64,000 bases of DNA from Entomospira culicis (GTDB taxonomy: Bacteria; Spirochaetota; Spirochaetia; WRBN01): the NCBI RefSeq assembly GCF_028748145.1, contig NZ_CP118181.1, positions 124,001 to 188,000 on the forward strand. Reading direction: 5' to 3'. Below are positions 7,992 to 17,122 of the stretch, in pieces. Position numbers and translations under genes: made by a program. Positions within the stretch are counted from its first letter, which is position 1. Each line of letters begins with the position of its first letter. Below the pieces are notes generated by a model. The model saw only the letters and a program-made list of their open reading frames with translations. It did not search any database and had not been told where the DNA came from.

Positions 7992-10900
7992 ATGAGGCGT
8001 AAGAAGTGGGGGCAGTGGATACATCTTGGCTTGATGCTCTTGATGGGTGTGAGTCTCTTTGGGCAGACAGCAGAAGATGCGATTGTCGAGGATGAGGCTT
8101 CTGATCCGCAGGCGGTGGTTGCAGATGAGGGCGAGCCGAGACGGCGTCGGGTAACCATTGAGCAAGCGCGAGAATTTTTTGCAGGCAAAATTGGCGAGTT
8201 GGCGCAGGAGGTTCTTGAGCTTCGCGGTGGCGTGGTCATCACGATTGAAGAGAATGGGGTGAGCCATACGATTCGTGCGGATCTGGTACGTATCAACAAA
8301 AGTGGTGGGCTCATTTTTGCATCGGGTAATGTGCAGTATGAGGTCGCAGGTGTGGGTATTACGCAGCGCTTTGAGGCGGAGCAGTTGCTCTTTGAGAGCG
8401 ATAATTTGACCGGTTTAGTAACGGGTGTTTGGAGTAGTTATGATGGCAGTGATATTAGTCTGTTTGATGAGATGCAGTTCTTCTATAAATCTTCCGCCAT
8501 CACCAAGAGCGCTAGTGGTAGTGTAACCATTGAGGATTTTCAGGTAGCTACGTCGCAATTAGACGATCCGTATTGGAGTTTGCGCGCACAGGCGGTCTGG
8601 GTCTTGGCGGATAATAGCTGGGTGGTGAAGAATCCGCTATTGTATATGGGGCGCGTGCCGATTCTCTACTTTCCGTACTATTATCACAACGATCAAATTC
8701 TCTTTTTTAACCCTGTCTTTGGCTACTCAAATATCCATGGTACGGTGATTAATACCACGACGCATCTGTGGGGAAAACCGCCAGAGGCTGCGAATTTGGG
8801 GATTTTCAGCTTTAACCTTACGGGAGAGGAGGAGAAGCACAAGCGTGCTGGCTACCTTTCGTTGATGGTGGATTATTATGGCCGTGATGGCGTGATGACG
8901 GGCTTGTGGGGTGGTTTTGACTGGGCAAATATTGAGTATAAAGTGGGCGTGGCTTTTACGCGTACGACATTTAATGATTTGACCGTGGCCGGCCCTGATG
9001 GGAAGACGTTGCGAGAGCATGGCTACTTTTTTGGGCGACGCGTGCCTTTTCGCTATGGTGCGCAGTTACAAGGCGAGGTGAGTAACCTGCGGTTTCGTTT
9101 CGATCTCTTTAGTGATCCGCGCTTTCGTACGGATTTTTTTATGTACCGTCGGGTGGGTGCGGATCTCTTTGGCTTTATCGCGCTCGGCTCTCAACCTTGG
9201 GATCTGGTGCCTCAAGCCAATGCGGTGAGTGAGACTTATTTACGTTATAGTCGTCGTTTTGCCATTGGTTTGACGGGCTTAGATGAGATCAATATTTTAT
9301 ATGCGAACAGTGAGTTGATTTTAGAACCTCGTTCCAATGCCGAAGCGCCCTCGGTATATGCGGCCTCGAGCCACTTTTACGCGTTGCGTACGCTTAATGC
9401 ATTTAACACTGGTGTGAGTGTGCGCGGAGAAGTGCCGATTCTCTCCAAAAACATGGAGAAGAGCAATATATGGCAGACGGAAGACGAGGAGGAGATGAGT
9501 GAAGAAGAGATCACGGAGGAGGGTGATGAGGAGAGTATTGATGAGGTAACCGAAGAGGATGAGGGTGAAGAGGCAGAGTCTTCAGCCAATGAGTCGAAGG
9601 TAGATTGGAAGAGTTATCGTTGGGATTTTTATTATAATGCGCGCGTAGAGGAGCGTCTCTTTGCGAGGCGTATTGATAATCGGTCGTCGATTCCGTTGGT
9701 CGACTGGAAAGCGCCGTTGACTTGGCAAAATCTCTTTTCCAATCGCAGTGAGGTGGGCTTTAAGTTTGATTGGGCAAGAAAGGTGATGCTTACTAGCGCC
9801 TTTACGCAAGATGCTACGCATCAGACCTTTGCCTTCACGGATGCGATAAGTGATGCCCAACAAGTACAGATGGAGCGTCTTACGCAGGTGCGACTGGGTA
9901 GCTTATGGCAGGTAAATTCGCGCCCGTTTGAGAGCGATACGTATTGGGGCAAGAGCAATGTTAGTTATCAGGCGCAGTTAGACTTTTTTGAGAATGTCTA
10001 CAATGTGGATCAGGGACAACGGACGAATCGTTGGCATGCCTCGTTTCGTAACCATCGCCTTAATGGTCTTCTGCAGTACGATACGGGACTTTATTGGGCG
10101 TATGCGAGCGTGCAGGGGCAACATATCTATCGCACAGTGAACCAACGCAATGAGTTGACCGGTGAGATTAAGGCAGGTGTTGGGGTCGACTGGTACGACT
10201 GGCGCACCGAGAGCTATTTTTATTTTAATGAGTTGGATTTGCAGGATAATCAGCGCTATGGTTGGGGTCTCAAGAGCCAGTATGAACCGTGGAAGTATGT
10301 GGGATTGTATGCCGATGTGCGGGTTGATTTTCGTAAAGGAATGGAGTATCTGGAGAGCGCGATTCGTCTTTTTGGTTTAAAGGTAGGGTTCATTTGGCAG
10401 GAGCGCGAACTCTTAACGTGGGATCAATCTAGCTATATTTGGCAGATGAATTTGGATGAGCAGGGACGGGCAGCGATTGCGTTTCAGCCGTCATATTTTT
10501 ATGCCAAGCTCGATCAACCTTTGTTGGGCTCTAATAACTATGGCTGGATGGAGCGTAATTTTACCTCGTGGGATCTCTCGGTGGTGGGGGAGTTGCGTTT
10601 AGACTTGGTAGAGTATACCGAGACCACCTTTGAGATTGGCCTGCGTTTAGATTGGCGCATCGCGGAACAGTTCACGCTTAGTTTATCGACGCTCTCCTAC
10701 AATATGGCGATGTATACCTACTTCAATTTTATGCGCGAGACGTTGGGCATCACCACGAAGCCGTCGTTTTGGCGAGATTTAGGCAACTCCTTTGCGTTTA
10801 GTAATACCGATCTGCGTCGACTATCGCCCTTTAAAATTGGCGTGGTGCAGGTGGGGTTCGCTTGGCAACTTCCCGATTGGACGATCACCATGAAGTACCG

Positions 10901-11057
10901 AGGTAATCCAGGGCAACTATATAGTAATACAGGAGTGTGGATGGCAGGCTGGCAACAACAGCTGGAGCTTGTCATTAAGTGGCGTCCGATTCCAGCAATT
11001 GCTCACGGTAGCCGGCTTGATGATCAAGGACGTTGGTCTAACTTTCCGCCGGACTAA
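7992..11057 (+). CDS. lptD: LptD/OstA-like outer-membrane beta-barrel protein
   Basis: 1021 residues. Residues 1-24 form a signal peptide ending near LFGQ. An OstA/LptA-like jelly-roll region (about 75-200, with repeated 'RADLVRI', 'FASGNVQY' and 'AEQLLFES' strands) precedes a long C-terminal beta-barrel rich in alternating aromatic strands. LptD inserts LPS in Gram-negatives. Some spirochaetes encode homologues although they lack classical LPS, so the lipid handled here is unknown. Residues about 496-535 form a very acidic insert (runs of Glu/Asp), probably a loop. The ATG at 7992 has only a weak purine stretch upstream. It is divergent from lysS with 70 bp between. Confidence 0.85.
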   Translation: MRRKKWGQWIHLGLMLLMGVSLFGQTAEDAIVEDEASDPQAVVADEGEPRRRRVTIEQAREFFAGKIGELAQEVLELRGGVVITIEENGVSHTIRADLVRINKSGGLIFASGNVQYEVAGVGITQRFEAEQLLFESDNLTGLVTGVWSSYDGSDISLFDEMQFFYKSSAITKSASGSVTIEDFQVATSQLDDPYWSLRAQAVWVLADNSWVVKNPLLYMGRVPILYFPYYYHNDQILFFNPVFGYSNIHGTVINTTTHLWGKPPEAANLGIFSFNLTGEEEKHKRAGYLSLMVDYYGRDGVMTGLWGGFDWANIEYKVGVAFTRTTFNDLTVAGPDGKTLREHGYFFGRRVPFRYGAQLQGEVSNLRFRFDLFSDPRFRTDFFMYRRVGADLFGFIALGSQPWDLVPQANAVSETYLRYSRRFAIGLTGLDEINILYANSELILEPRSNAEAPSVYAASSHFYALRTLNAFNTGVSVRGEVPILSKNMEKSNIWQTEDEEEMSEEEITEEGDEESIDEVTEEDEGEEAESSANESKVDWKSYRWDFYYNARVEERLFARRIDNRSSIPLVDWKAPLTWQNLFSNRSEVGFKFDWARKVMLTSAFTQDATHQTFAFTDAISDAQQVQMERLTQVRLGSLWQVNSRPFESDTYWGKSNVSYQAQLDFFENVYNVDQGQRTNRWHASFRNHRLNGLLQYDTGLYWAYASVQGQHIYRTVNQRNELTGEIKAGVGVDWYDWRTESYFYFNELDLQDNQRYGWGLKSQYEPWKYVGLYADVRVDFRKGMEYLESAIRLFGLKVGFIWQERELLTWDQSSYIWQMNLDEQGRAAIAFQPSYFYAKLDQPLLGSNNYGWMERNFTSWDLSVVGELRLDLVEYTETTFEIGLRLDWRIAEQFTLSLSTLSYNMAMYTYFNFMRETLGITTKPSFWRDLGNSFAFSNTDLRRLSPFKIGVVQVGFAWQLPDWTITMKYRGNPGQLYSNTGVWMAGWQQQLELVIKWRPIPAIAHGSRLDDQGRWSNFPPD

Positions 11058-11061
11058 ACTT

Positions 11062-11090
11062 TTGACAAAATAGGCATTCGGATGTATAAT
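11062..11090 (+). promoter_or_regulatory. sdaA promoter, perfect consensus
   Basis: TTGACA at 11062-11067, a 17-bp spacer, and TATAAT at 11085-11090: an exact match to the sigma-70 consensus, starting 4 bp after the lptD stop. Transcription would begin near 11097, leaving a leader of about 50 nt that contains a 10-codon ORF. Confidence 0.88.
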
Positions 11091-11111
11091 CAAACATAGG
11101 GATGTGGAAAC

Positions 11112-11144
11112 ATGAAACTTTTTAGAAGAAATGAGGGTAAGTAA
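11112..11144 (+). CDS. possible 10-residue leader peptide before sdaA
   Basis: ATG at 11112 opens MKLFRRNEGK and stops at 11144, three bases before the sdaA start. AGGG lies about 10 nt upstream. The likely Shine-Dalgarno of sdaA (GAGGG, 11133-11137) is inside this frame, so translating the mini-ORF would move ribosomes across the sdaA start region. It could be chance; nothing in the peptide names a function. Confidence 0.3.
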   Translation: MKLFRRNEGK

Positions 11145-11147
11145 ACG

Positions 11148-12359
11148 ATGGAATCGCTTAGAATTTTATATAAGATAGGGCCTGGGCCTTCGTCTAGTCA
11201 TACGATTGGCCCCATGCGCGCGAGTGAGAGCTTTTTGTCGCAGTACAGCAAGGCCGATAGTTATGCTGTGGAACTTTGGGGATCGTTGGCGGCGACAGGC
11301 AAGGGGCATCTTACGGATTATATTATCAAGAAGGTCTTTGAGGATGCGGGTCGTAGCATCGATGTCGAATTTAAGATGGACTATGTCCATCCCTTTCATC
11401 CTAACGGCATGCTCTTTAAGGCATATCAAGACGGGCAGGAGATTGGGCGCGAGCAGATCTTCTCGATTGGTGGGGGCAACCTTGCGCATGAGGGAGAGAG
11501 CAGTACGGCGGAGGTTTCGACCTATCCCTATCAAAATTTTGCCGAAATTCATCAGGATGCGCAAGAAAAAGGTGTGGAGCTTTGGCAGTTAGCGGTGGAG
11601 TATGAGGGGCAGGAGATCTTAACCTTTTTACGAGATAATGTCTGGAACGTGATGAAAGAGGCCGTGCATAGTGGGCTGGCAGCCGATGAGGTCTTACCAG
11701 GGTCGTTGCAGTTGAAGCGTCGCGCGAAGAAGTTTTTTGCCAAGAGTCAAGAGCAAAGTGGCGAGGTCAGAGAGCTTGGCGAACTCTTTGCCTATGGCCT
11801 TGCCGTGAGCGAGGAGAATGCCGCGGGTTCGTTTATTATCACTGCGCCAACGTGTGGGGCTGCGGGTTTATTACCGGGATTATTCTACTTTTTGCAGAAA
11901 AAGCATCAATTTAGCGACGAGGAGATGGCAAAAGCTCTCGCGGTGGCAGGGATGTTTGGGATTGTGATCAAGAAGAATGCCTCGGTGAGCGGGGCAGAGG
12001 CAGGGTGTCAGGCGGAGATTGGATCGGCAGCCTCGATGGCCGCTGCGGGAGCAACCTATCTTTTAAAGGGGACGATCGCACAACAGGAGTACGCCGCCGA
12101 GATTGGTATGGAGCATCACTTGGGGCTTACCTGTGATCCTGTGGATGGCTTGGTGCAGATTCCTTGTATTGAGCGCAATGCCGTGGGCGCGCGTCGTGCT
12201 TATGATGCTGCCTACTATGCGCTCTTTGCCGAAGATGGTCATCGGGTCTCTTTTGACACCGTGGTGGCAACCATGTGGGAGACTGGTCTTAACCTTCGCC
12301 CTGAATATCGCGAAACTTCGCAAGGAGGCTTGGCAAAGGCATTTTTACGCGGTTCCTAG
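11148..12359 (+). CDS. sdaA: L-serine dehydratase (single-chain, iron-sulfur type)
   Basis: 403 residues. It deaminates L-serine to pyruvate and ammonia using a [4Fe-4S] cluster. The N-terminal beta domain begins with the family signature KIGPGPSSSHTIGPM (residues 8-22). The alpha domain carries TAPTCGAAG and the three cluster cysteines expected from the E. coli enzyme: GCQAE, CDPVDG and IPCIERN. It is somewhat shorter than E. coli SdaA because the linker and N-terminal part are compact. It has its own very strong promoter and is followed by a structured intergenic region, so it is probably transcribed alone. It gives direct entry of serine carbon into pyruvate. Confidence 0.93.
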   Translation: MESLRILYKIGPGPSSSHTIGPMRASESFLSQYSKADSYAVELWGSLAATGKGHLTDYIIKKVFEDAGRSIDVEFKMDYVHPFHPNGMLFKAYQDGQEIGREQIFSIGGGNLAHEGESSTAEVSTYPYQNFAEIHQDAQEKGVELWQLAVEYEGQEILTFLRDNVWNVMKEAVHSGLAADEVLPGSLQLKRRAKKFFAKSQEQSGEVRELGELFAYGLAVSEENAAGSFIITAPTCGAAGLLPGLFYFLQKKHQFSDEEMAKALAVAGMFGIVIKKNASVSGAEAGCQAEIGSAASMAAAGATYLLKGTIAQQEYAAEIGMEHHLGLTCDPVDGLVQIPCIERNAVGARRAYDAAYYALFAEDGHRVSFDTVVATMWETGLNLRPEYRETSQGGLAKAFLRGS

Positions 12360-12394
12360 AGCCCTCCCTATACATAAATAGATAGACCCACTAG

Positions 12395-12460
12395 GCAAAA
12401 TCCCTTTTTTGTGCTAAAAAGATAGTTAGTGTACTATCTTTAGAGGCAAGGCGATTTTGC
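12395..12460 (+). promoter_or_regulatory. nested inverted repeats in the sdaA / 549-aa gene interval
   Basis: An outer perfect 8-bp pair, GCAAAATC (12395-12402) and GATTTTGC (12453-12460), encloses an inner perfect 9-bp hairpin, AAAGATAGT (12418-12426), loop TAGTGT, ACTATCTTT (12433-12441). The remainder of 12360-12542 shows no gene. The inner hairpin could end the sdaA transcript, but only a short TTT follows. The nested arrangement could instead be a structured 5' leader for the next gene. Confidence 0.5.
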
Positions 12461-12542
12461 TATGGTGGTTTTTACTTGTATCACAGATAGAAAAGAGTTA
12501 CTTTAATAGAACAACGTCGAGAGATGCGAAGGGAGATAAGAT

Positions 12543-14192
12543 ATGGATCTTGATGATATCATGAAAGATTTTGACGAATTTGGCGAGGATGCACCTCTGG
12601 ATGATGCGCTTCCTAAAGCCGTGCCTGAGTACAGCGAGCTTAGTCCTGCTAAGGAGATTCCCGAGGCGCTCAAGGTGGAGCTACGTAAGCGCGCGTTTAA
12701 TGAGATCACCGAATTTACCCGTCCGCCTGCGCCTTTATTCGACGACCCGCTCTACTACAAAACTGTGCTAAAAGATGAGGGCGACATTGCGGTGCGCTTA
12801 CATGATACGCTCACCAAGATGTTTAAGAGTACCGACGCTGGCGAGAAGCTTGAGTTAAAAAATCGTATCATCCCGATTTATTGGGAGCTTCATAAGCAGT
12901 TGATGTTGAAGTCGCTAGAAGATGGCGTACCAGAGCCTAAGCAACTGGCGGTGCGCTATGGTGCAGTCTTGCCAAATCTTATCGGTAAAGAGCATCGCGA
13001 GGTGTTGAGCGAGATTATCTGGGAGAACAACACCGGAGAGGCGGTCTGGTATTGCGATGAGTGGGTGAAGATGGTCGCCGAGGGTAAGGTGAATCGCCTT
13101 GCTACTGATGAAGAGGTTACCAGCCGTAAGGGCGATGTGGGGGTGGAGATTGCGCGTCTTAGAAGCAAACTTGATAAGTTGACTGGTACTAAGGATGCCA
13201 TGGCAGGCTTTATGCAGAATCTGGAGCGCGAGCGTCAAGAGATGATGGAGCAGTTTAACACGCTAAGCACTAAGCTTGCCGAACAGCACATTTCGCATCG
13301 GCTAGAGGGGGTGCACCTTCCCTTTGATGAGGAACAAAAAAGTGCTATCACCCAACTGGCTAGCGCGCTTAAGAACATTACGAATATGTCGAAGAATGTG
13401 GAGCTTAATTATAACAAATATCTTGAGCTTCTTGCCGATATTGACAAAGTAGAGAGCGACCTTGAGCGTTTAAGTAATGGTGCGCCCACGGTGGATAATA
13501 GCCTCGCTGAGAAAGAAGCCGGACAGATTGCTGTCTTGGCAAAGATGTGTACGGGGCGTCGGGGAAATCACTACCCGATCTTGGCAAGTCAGTTCTTTAT
13601 GGCGCGCATCGCCACGATTGCTACGCGGGAAAACGTTATCAAAACCATGGACGAGATTGAAAAGATCGATGTGGGCATCTTTCGCCGAGAATTTAGACGC
13701 CAAGTTAATCGTATTCCCCCTCATGTGATTATTATCCCTTCTTATGGTAATAGTGGTGTCTGTTGGGAGCCTTATGAGCGCAACAATAAGGCAACTAGTC
13801 GTGGTCGTATTGCCATTCCGATGTTTCCAGGCGACTTGCGCATGGCGGTTATCATTGCTTTGGGGGATCTACGTTGGCAACAGGCCAAAGAGATGGCGGC
13901 GCACTACTGGATGGAAGAGGGCTTAACGGGTGGGTTCTTTCAGTGGTTCTCGGGAGAGAAGATGCGTGGCGATGTGCGTATGACCTTTATCGAAAATTAT
14001 GTTTTGTGGATTAGCAAAGAGAGCGAGGGCATGCAAAAGCTTGAGCGTGAGGTGCGTGGTATTTTTTGGCGTAATATGCCCTTTAGCTTGGAGCGTCGTG
14101 AAAAATTAAAAGATCGAGGCTTTGTTTACAACCAGCTCTACATCAACGACCAAAATCGCCCCGGTGCTTTTGATCCTGTCTACCCCGATTAA
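12543..14192 (+). CDS. unknown 549-residue cytoplasmic protein
   Basis: I do not recognise this protein. It has no signal peptide and no membrane segment. The first ~60 residues are acidic and Pro-containing (probably disordered). Residues about 60-200 are helical. Residues about 200-320 have heptad-like leucine, glutamate and lysine spacing and probably form a coiled coil. The C-terminal ~230 residues are a mixed domain with a conserved-looking tryptophan-rich stretch (GDLRWQQAKEMAAHYW; EGLTGGFFQWFSGEK). AAGGGAG lies 8-9 nt before the ATG, and codon use matches the neighbours, so it is a genuine resident gene. It is flanked by its own intergenic regions and is probably monocistronic. Confidence 0.8.
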   Translation: MDLDDIMKDFDEFGEDAPLDDALPKAVPEYSELSPAKEIPEALKVELRKRAFNEITEFTRPPAPLFDDPLYYKTVLKDEGDIAVRLHDTLTKMFKSTDAGEKLELKNRIIPIYWELHKQLMLKSLEDGVPEPKQLAVRYGAVLPNLIGKEHREVLSEIIWENNTGEAVWYCDEWVKMVAEGKVNRLATDEEVTSRKGDVGVEIARLRSKLDKLTGTKDAMAGFMQNLERERQEMMEQFNTLSTKLAEQHISHRLEGVHLPFDEEQKSAITQLASALKNITNMSKNVELNYNKYLELLADIDKVESDLERLSNGAPTVDNSLAEKEAGQIAVLAKMCTGRRGNHYPILASQFFMARIATIATRENVIKTMDEIEKIDVGIFRREFRRQVNRIPPHVIIIPSYGNSGVCWEPYERNNKATSRGRIAIPMFPGDLRMAVIIALGDLRWQQAKEMAAHYWMEEGLTGGFFQWFSGEKMRGDVRMTFIENYVLWISKESEGMQKLEREVRGIFWRNMPFSLERREKLKDRGFVYNQLYINDQNRPGAFDPVYPD

Positions 14193-14199
14193 GTTTTGG

Positions 14200-14228
14200 T
14201 TGTATTTTTGTCAAAAGTAGAGTAAAAT
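14200..14228 (+). promoter_or_regulatory. promoter of the tandem dipeptidase genes
   Basis: TTGTAT (14200-14205), a 17-bp spacer, and TAAAAT (14223-14228), about 19 nt before ATG 14247, which is preceded by AGAGGGAG. Confidence 0.55.
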
Positions 14229-14246
14229 AAAGAGAGGGAGAATGAG

Positions 14247-15653
14247 ATGTACGCATTGGATTTTTTTAAGCGCTTAACAGAGGTGCCACGCCCGTCTTAT
14301 CATGAGGAGAAGGCGCGTCAGTTTTTTATCGACGAAGCAAAAGCTTTGGGTTATGACTATAAGGTTGATAGTGCGGGTAATCTCTTGATTCGTGTCGCAG
14401 GCGCTGGAACTACCAAAGATCATCCTGTGGTGGTCTTGCAGGGGCATATGGATATGGTCTGTGAGAAGAGTCCTGATGTGGTTATCGACTTTATGAACGA
14501 TCCGCTCTCCATCTATGAGGAGGATGGTTTTCTTAAAGCGCGAGGTACCACTTTGGGCGCGGATAATGGTGTGGGCGTTGCCTTGGCGTTCTACTGTGCT
14601 ACATTGGATAATCATCCGCCGTTGGAAATTTTGCTTACTGTCGACGAAGAGGTGGGTATGACTGGTGCCGATAAGATGCAGGCAGGCTTTTTCACCGGTA
14701 AGCGCCTTATCAATCTTGATAGTGGTCAAATTGGTGTCATTACTACTGGTTCCGCTGGTGGCGACGATGCGATTATCACCTTACCTATAACGACCGAATC
14801 TGCTTATCTGGCAACAATCGAATTAAGCATCGAGATTGTTGGGCTTAAGGGTGGGCACTCGGGTGGAAATATCGGACTTAATCGCCTCTCTGCTACGAAA
14901 ATTTTGGGCAATCTCTTAACGCAGTATCAAAAGGCAGGCTTCGACTTTCGTATCCAATCTATCGATGCGGGAGCGGCCGCAAATGCCATTGCCCGTGATG
15001 GTAAGATGGTTTTACTCTTTGCCGATGCAGAGCAAGCCAAAAGCGCGAGTGAGATCTCTTCTACCCTTAAGAGTGGCGATGGTGAACAGCTCACCTTAAA
15101 GCGCGAGCTTAAAACTGTCGGTGGTGCGCATCAGCCCTTTAGCGTCTCGATGCTCACCGACATCACGTATCTTCTTAGCGAACTTCCGCATGGCGTACGC
15201 GATTGGCAGGATGAGCAGGTCAAGCTTCCGCGCACTTCCTCTAATGTGGCGAGCATTAAGCTGGTTGATAATCAGATAAAGATCGTCGTTTCGTATCGCA
15301 GTTTTGATAATGCGATGTTGCCTATGATGAAGCAGACGATTACTGATATTGTGGCAAAGAGTTCTGCGCAGATGGTGAGTGCAGGTGACTATCCGGCTTG
15401 GCCTCCTAAAGAACAGAGCGAATTACGCGCAGTTTGTAGCCGTGTTTATGCGCATCTTTTTGGGCAAAAACCGCTCGAAGTAGCACGTCATGTGGGCTTG
15501 GAGTGTGGGTATTGGGAGCGTCTTAGCCCCGGTGTGGATGTGATCAGCATTGGCCCGAATCTCTTTGATCTGCATAGTCCTACCGAGCGCGTGGAGATTG
15601 CAACTATCGGACAGATGCAGTCGCTTTTGGCAGCGATGATGGCAGAGCTTTAA
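14247..15653 (+). CDS. pepD: M20C aminoacyl-histidine dipeptidase (PepD-type), copy 1
   Basis: 468 residues. A cytoplasmic two-zinc dipeptidase that splits Xaa-His and other unspecific dipeptides. The M20 zinc ligands are visible: H67 and D69 in LQGHMDMV, D106 in GTTLGADNGVG, the catalytic Glu-Glu in TVDEEVGM (134-135), Asp in LINLDSGQ, and a C-terminal His in FDLHSP. A dimerisation lid domain (about 185-380, starting KGGHSGGN) is inserted. The length is close to that of E. coli PepD. It is followed 45 nt later by a full-length paralogue with the same motif positions, so the pair came from tandem duplication. Both probably serve peptide nutrition. Confidence 0.92.
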   Translation: MYALDFFKRLTEVPRPSYHEEKARQFFIDEAKALGYDYKVDSAGNLLIRVAGAGTTKDHPVVVLQGHMDMVCEKSPDVVIDFMNDPLSIYEEDGFLKARGTTLGADNGVGVALAFYCATLDNHPPLEILLTVDEEVGMTGADKMQAGFFTGKRLINLDSGQIGVITTGSAGGDDAIITLPITTESAYLATIELSIEIVGLKGGHSGGNIGLNRLSATKILGNLLTQYQKAGFDFRIQSIDAGAAANAIARDGKMVLLFADAEQAKSASEISSTLKSGDGEQLTLKRELKTVGGAHQPFSVSMLTDITYLLSELPHGVRDWQDEQVKLPRTSSNVASIKLVDNQIKIVVSYRSFDNAMLPMMKQTITDIVAKSSAQMVSAGDYPAWPPKEQSELRAVCSRVYAHLFGQKPLEVARHVGLECGYWERLSPGVDVISIGPNLFDLHSPTERVEIATIGQMQSLLAAMMAEL

Positions 15654-15698
15654 TATAGCGTGCAAAAAGAAAAACGACAAAAGGATTGGTTTGGGTAG

Positions 15699-17105
15699 AT
15701 GTGGAGTTTAGATTTTTTTAAAGAGCTGGCTAAGGTGCCACGCCCGCCTTATCAAGAGGAGAAGGTAGCGCGATTTTTACGCGATTATGCATTGGCGCGT
15801 GGCTATCAGGTGGCAAGCGATGATGCGGGGAACTTGCTTATTCGTGTTGCAGGTGCGGGCGCGGGTCTTCATAAAGAGACGTTGGTGCTACAGGCACATA
15901 TGGATATGGTCTGTGTGAGTGAGCCGGGGCATCTTATTGACTTTGCCAATGAGGCTATCGAGATTTATGAAGAAGATGGCTTTTTGCATGCTAAGGGGAC
16001 AACCCTTGGAGCCGATAATGGGATAGGGATTGCTCTTGCGTTTTATTGCGCGCAATTGCCCCATCATCCGCCTCTGGAGATCTTGATTACCGTGCAAGAA
16101 GAGGTGGGGATGCATGGCGCAGCTGCGGTTCAGCGAGGTTTTTTTACGGGGCGTCGCCTCATTAATATCGACAACTCGGTAGAAGGGGCGCTGATTAATG
16201 GTTGTGCGGGGGGAAATACCCTAGAGCTTCGTTTACCTGTGGAACATGATACGGAATTTCGAGCAAAATTATTGGTTAAAGTGAGCGTGCAGGGACTTAC
16301 TGGTGGGCACTCGGGCATTGATATCCACTTGGGTCGCCTCTCGAGTAATAAGGTACTGCTTGATCTTCTTCAGCAATTGGAAGAGAGCGATATGGCGTAT
16401 CGTTTGGTGGAAATGCAAGCTGGTATGGCGCGAAATGCGATTGCGCGTGATGGCTATCTTGTTTTGGCATTGGCAAATGCTCTGGACAAAGAAGAGCTTC
16501 GCACGATGAAGAGTCGACTGGTGAGTGGCGAACAGGAGTATGTTGCATTTTTATTGGAAGAGCTAACGACACACACGCATCATCCTTTAACCAAGGCTAG
16601 CCAAGATGCGCTGATGACGCTTTTAAAAGAGACTCCGCATGGGGTGATGACTTGGGCAAATGAGGTAAGTGGCGAGGTACAGACCTCGAACAACTTGGCA
16701 CTTACCCAATACGATGGCAAAGCGTTTACTATCACGACTTTTCATCGAAGCTTTCTGCAACGCGATATTGAAGGTGTACAGCAGACAATGCGCGAACTTG
16801 CGGATAAGGTTGGCGCTGAGGTGAAGGATCTTGGCATGACGGCACCGTGGGCGCCTTTAGCCTCAAGTAGGATTACGGGGTTGATGGCTGATAGGTATCG
16901 GGCGCTTTATCCAGATGCCACGTTGCAGGTACATACGGTGCATGCGGGGTTGGAGTGTGGTTACTGGATGTTGCTAGATTCCGAAATGGATATGATTAGC
17001 ATTGGGCCAAACATTTACGATCTGCATAGTCCGCAAGAGAGGCTTGACCTTGCATCGTTAGCGCGTGTGGAGCGTTGGCTTGAAGAAGTCATGAATGTGT
17101 TATAG
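15699..17105 (+). CDS. pepD: M20C aminoacyl-histidine dipeptidase (PepD-type), copy 2
   Basis: 468 residues, the same length as copy 1. H67 and D69 (LQAHMDMV), D106 (GTTLGADNGIG), Glu-Glu in VQEEVGM, Asp in LINIDNS and His in YDLHSP are conserved, so this copy should be active too. The lid domain differs most between the copies (for example the 175-200 stretch and the region after 275), which hints at a different dipeptide preference. No promoter is evident in the 45-bp gap, so it is probably co-transcribed with copy 1. The start ATG is at 15699. Confidence 0.92.
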   Translation: MWSLDFFKELAKVPRPPYQEEKVARFLRDYALARGYQVASDDAGNLLIRVAGAGAGLHKETLVLQAHMDMVCVSEPGHLIDFANEAIEIYEEDGFLHAKGTTLGADNGIGIALAFYCAQLPHHPPLEILITVQEEVGMHGAAAVQRGFFTGRRLINIDNSVEGALINGCAGGNTLELRLPVEHDTEFRAKLLVKVSVQGLTGGHSGIDIHLGRLSSNKVLLDLLQQLEESDMAYRLVEMQAGMARNAIARDGYLVLALANALDKEELRTMKSRLVSGEQEYVAFLLEELTTHTHHPLTKASQDALMTLLKETPHGVMTWANEVSGEVQTSNNLALTQYDGKAFTITTFHRSFLQRDIEGVQQTMRELADKVGAEVKDLGMTAPWAPLASSRITGLMADRYRALYPDATLQVHTVHAGLECGYWMLLDSEMDMISIGPNIYDLHSPQERLDLASLARVERWLEEVMNVL

Positions 17106-17122
17106 TCAGAACCTAGGGGGGG

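Noticed and set aside
7922-8314. N-terminal extension of lysS by 131 codons
   Set aside because: It runs antisense through the lptD start, has no protein-like pattern, and crosses the clear lysS promoter. Class I LysRS begins near the ATG at 7921.
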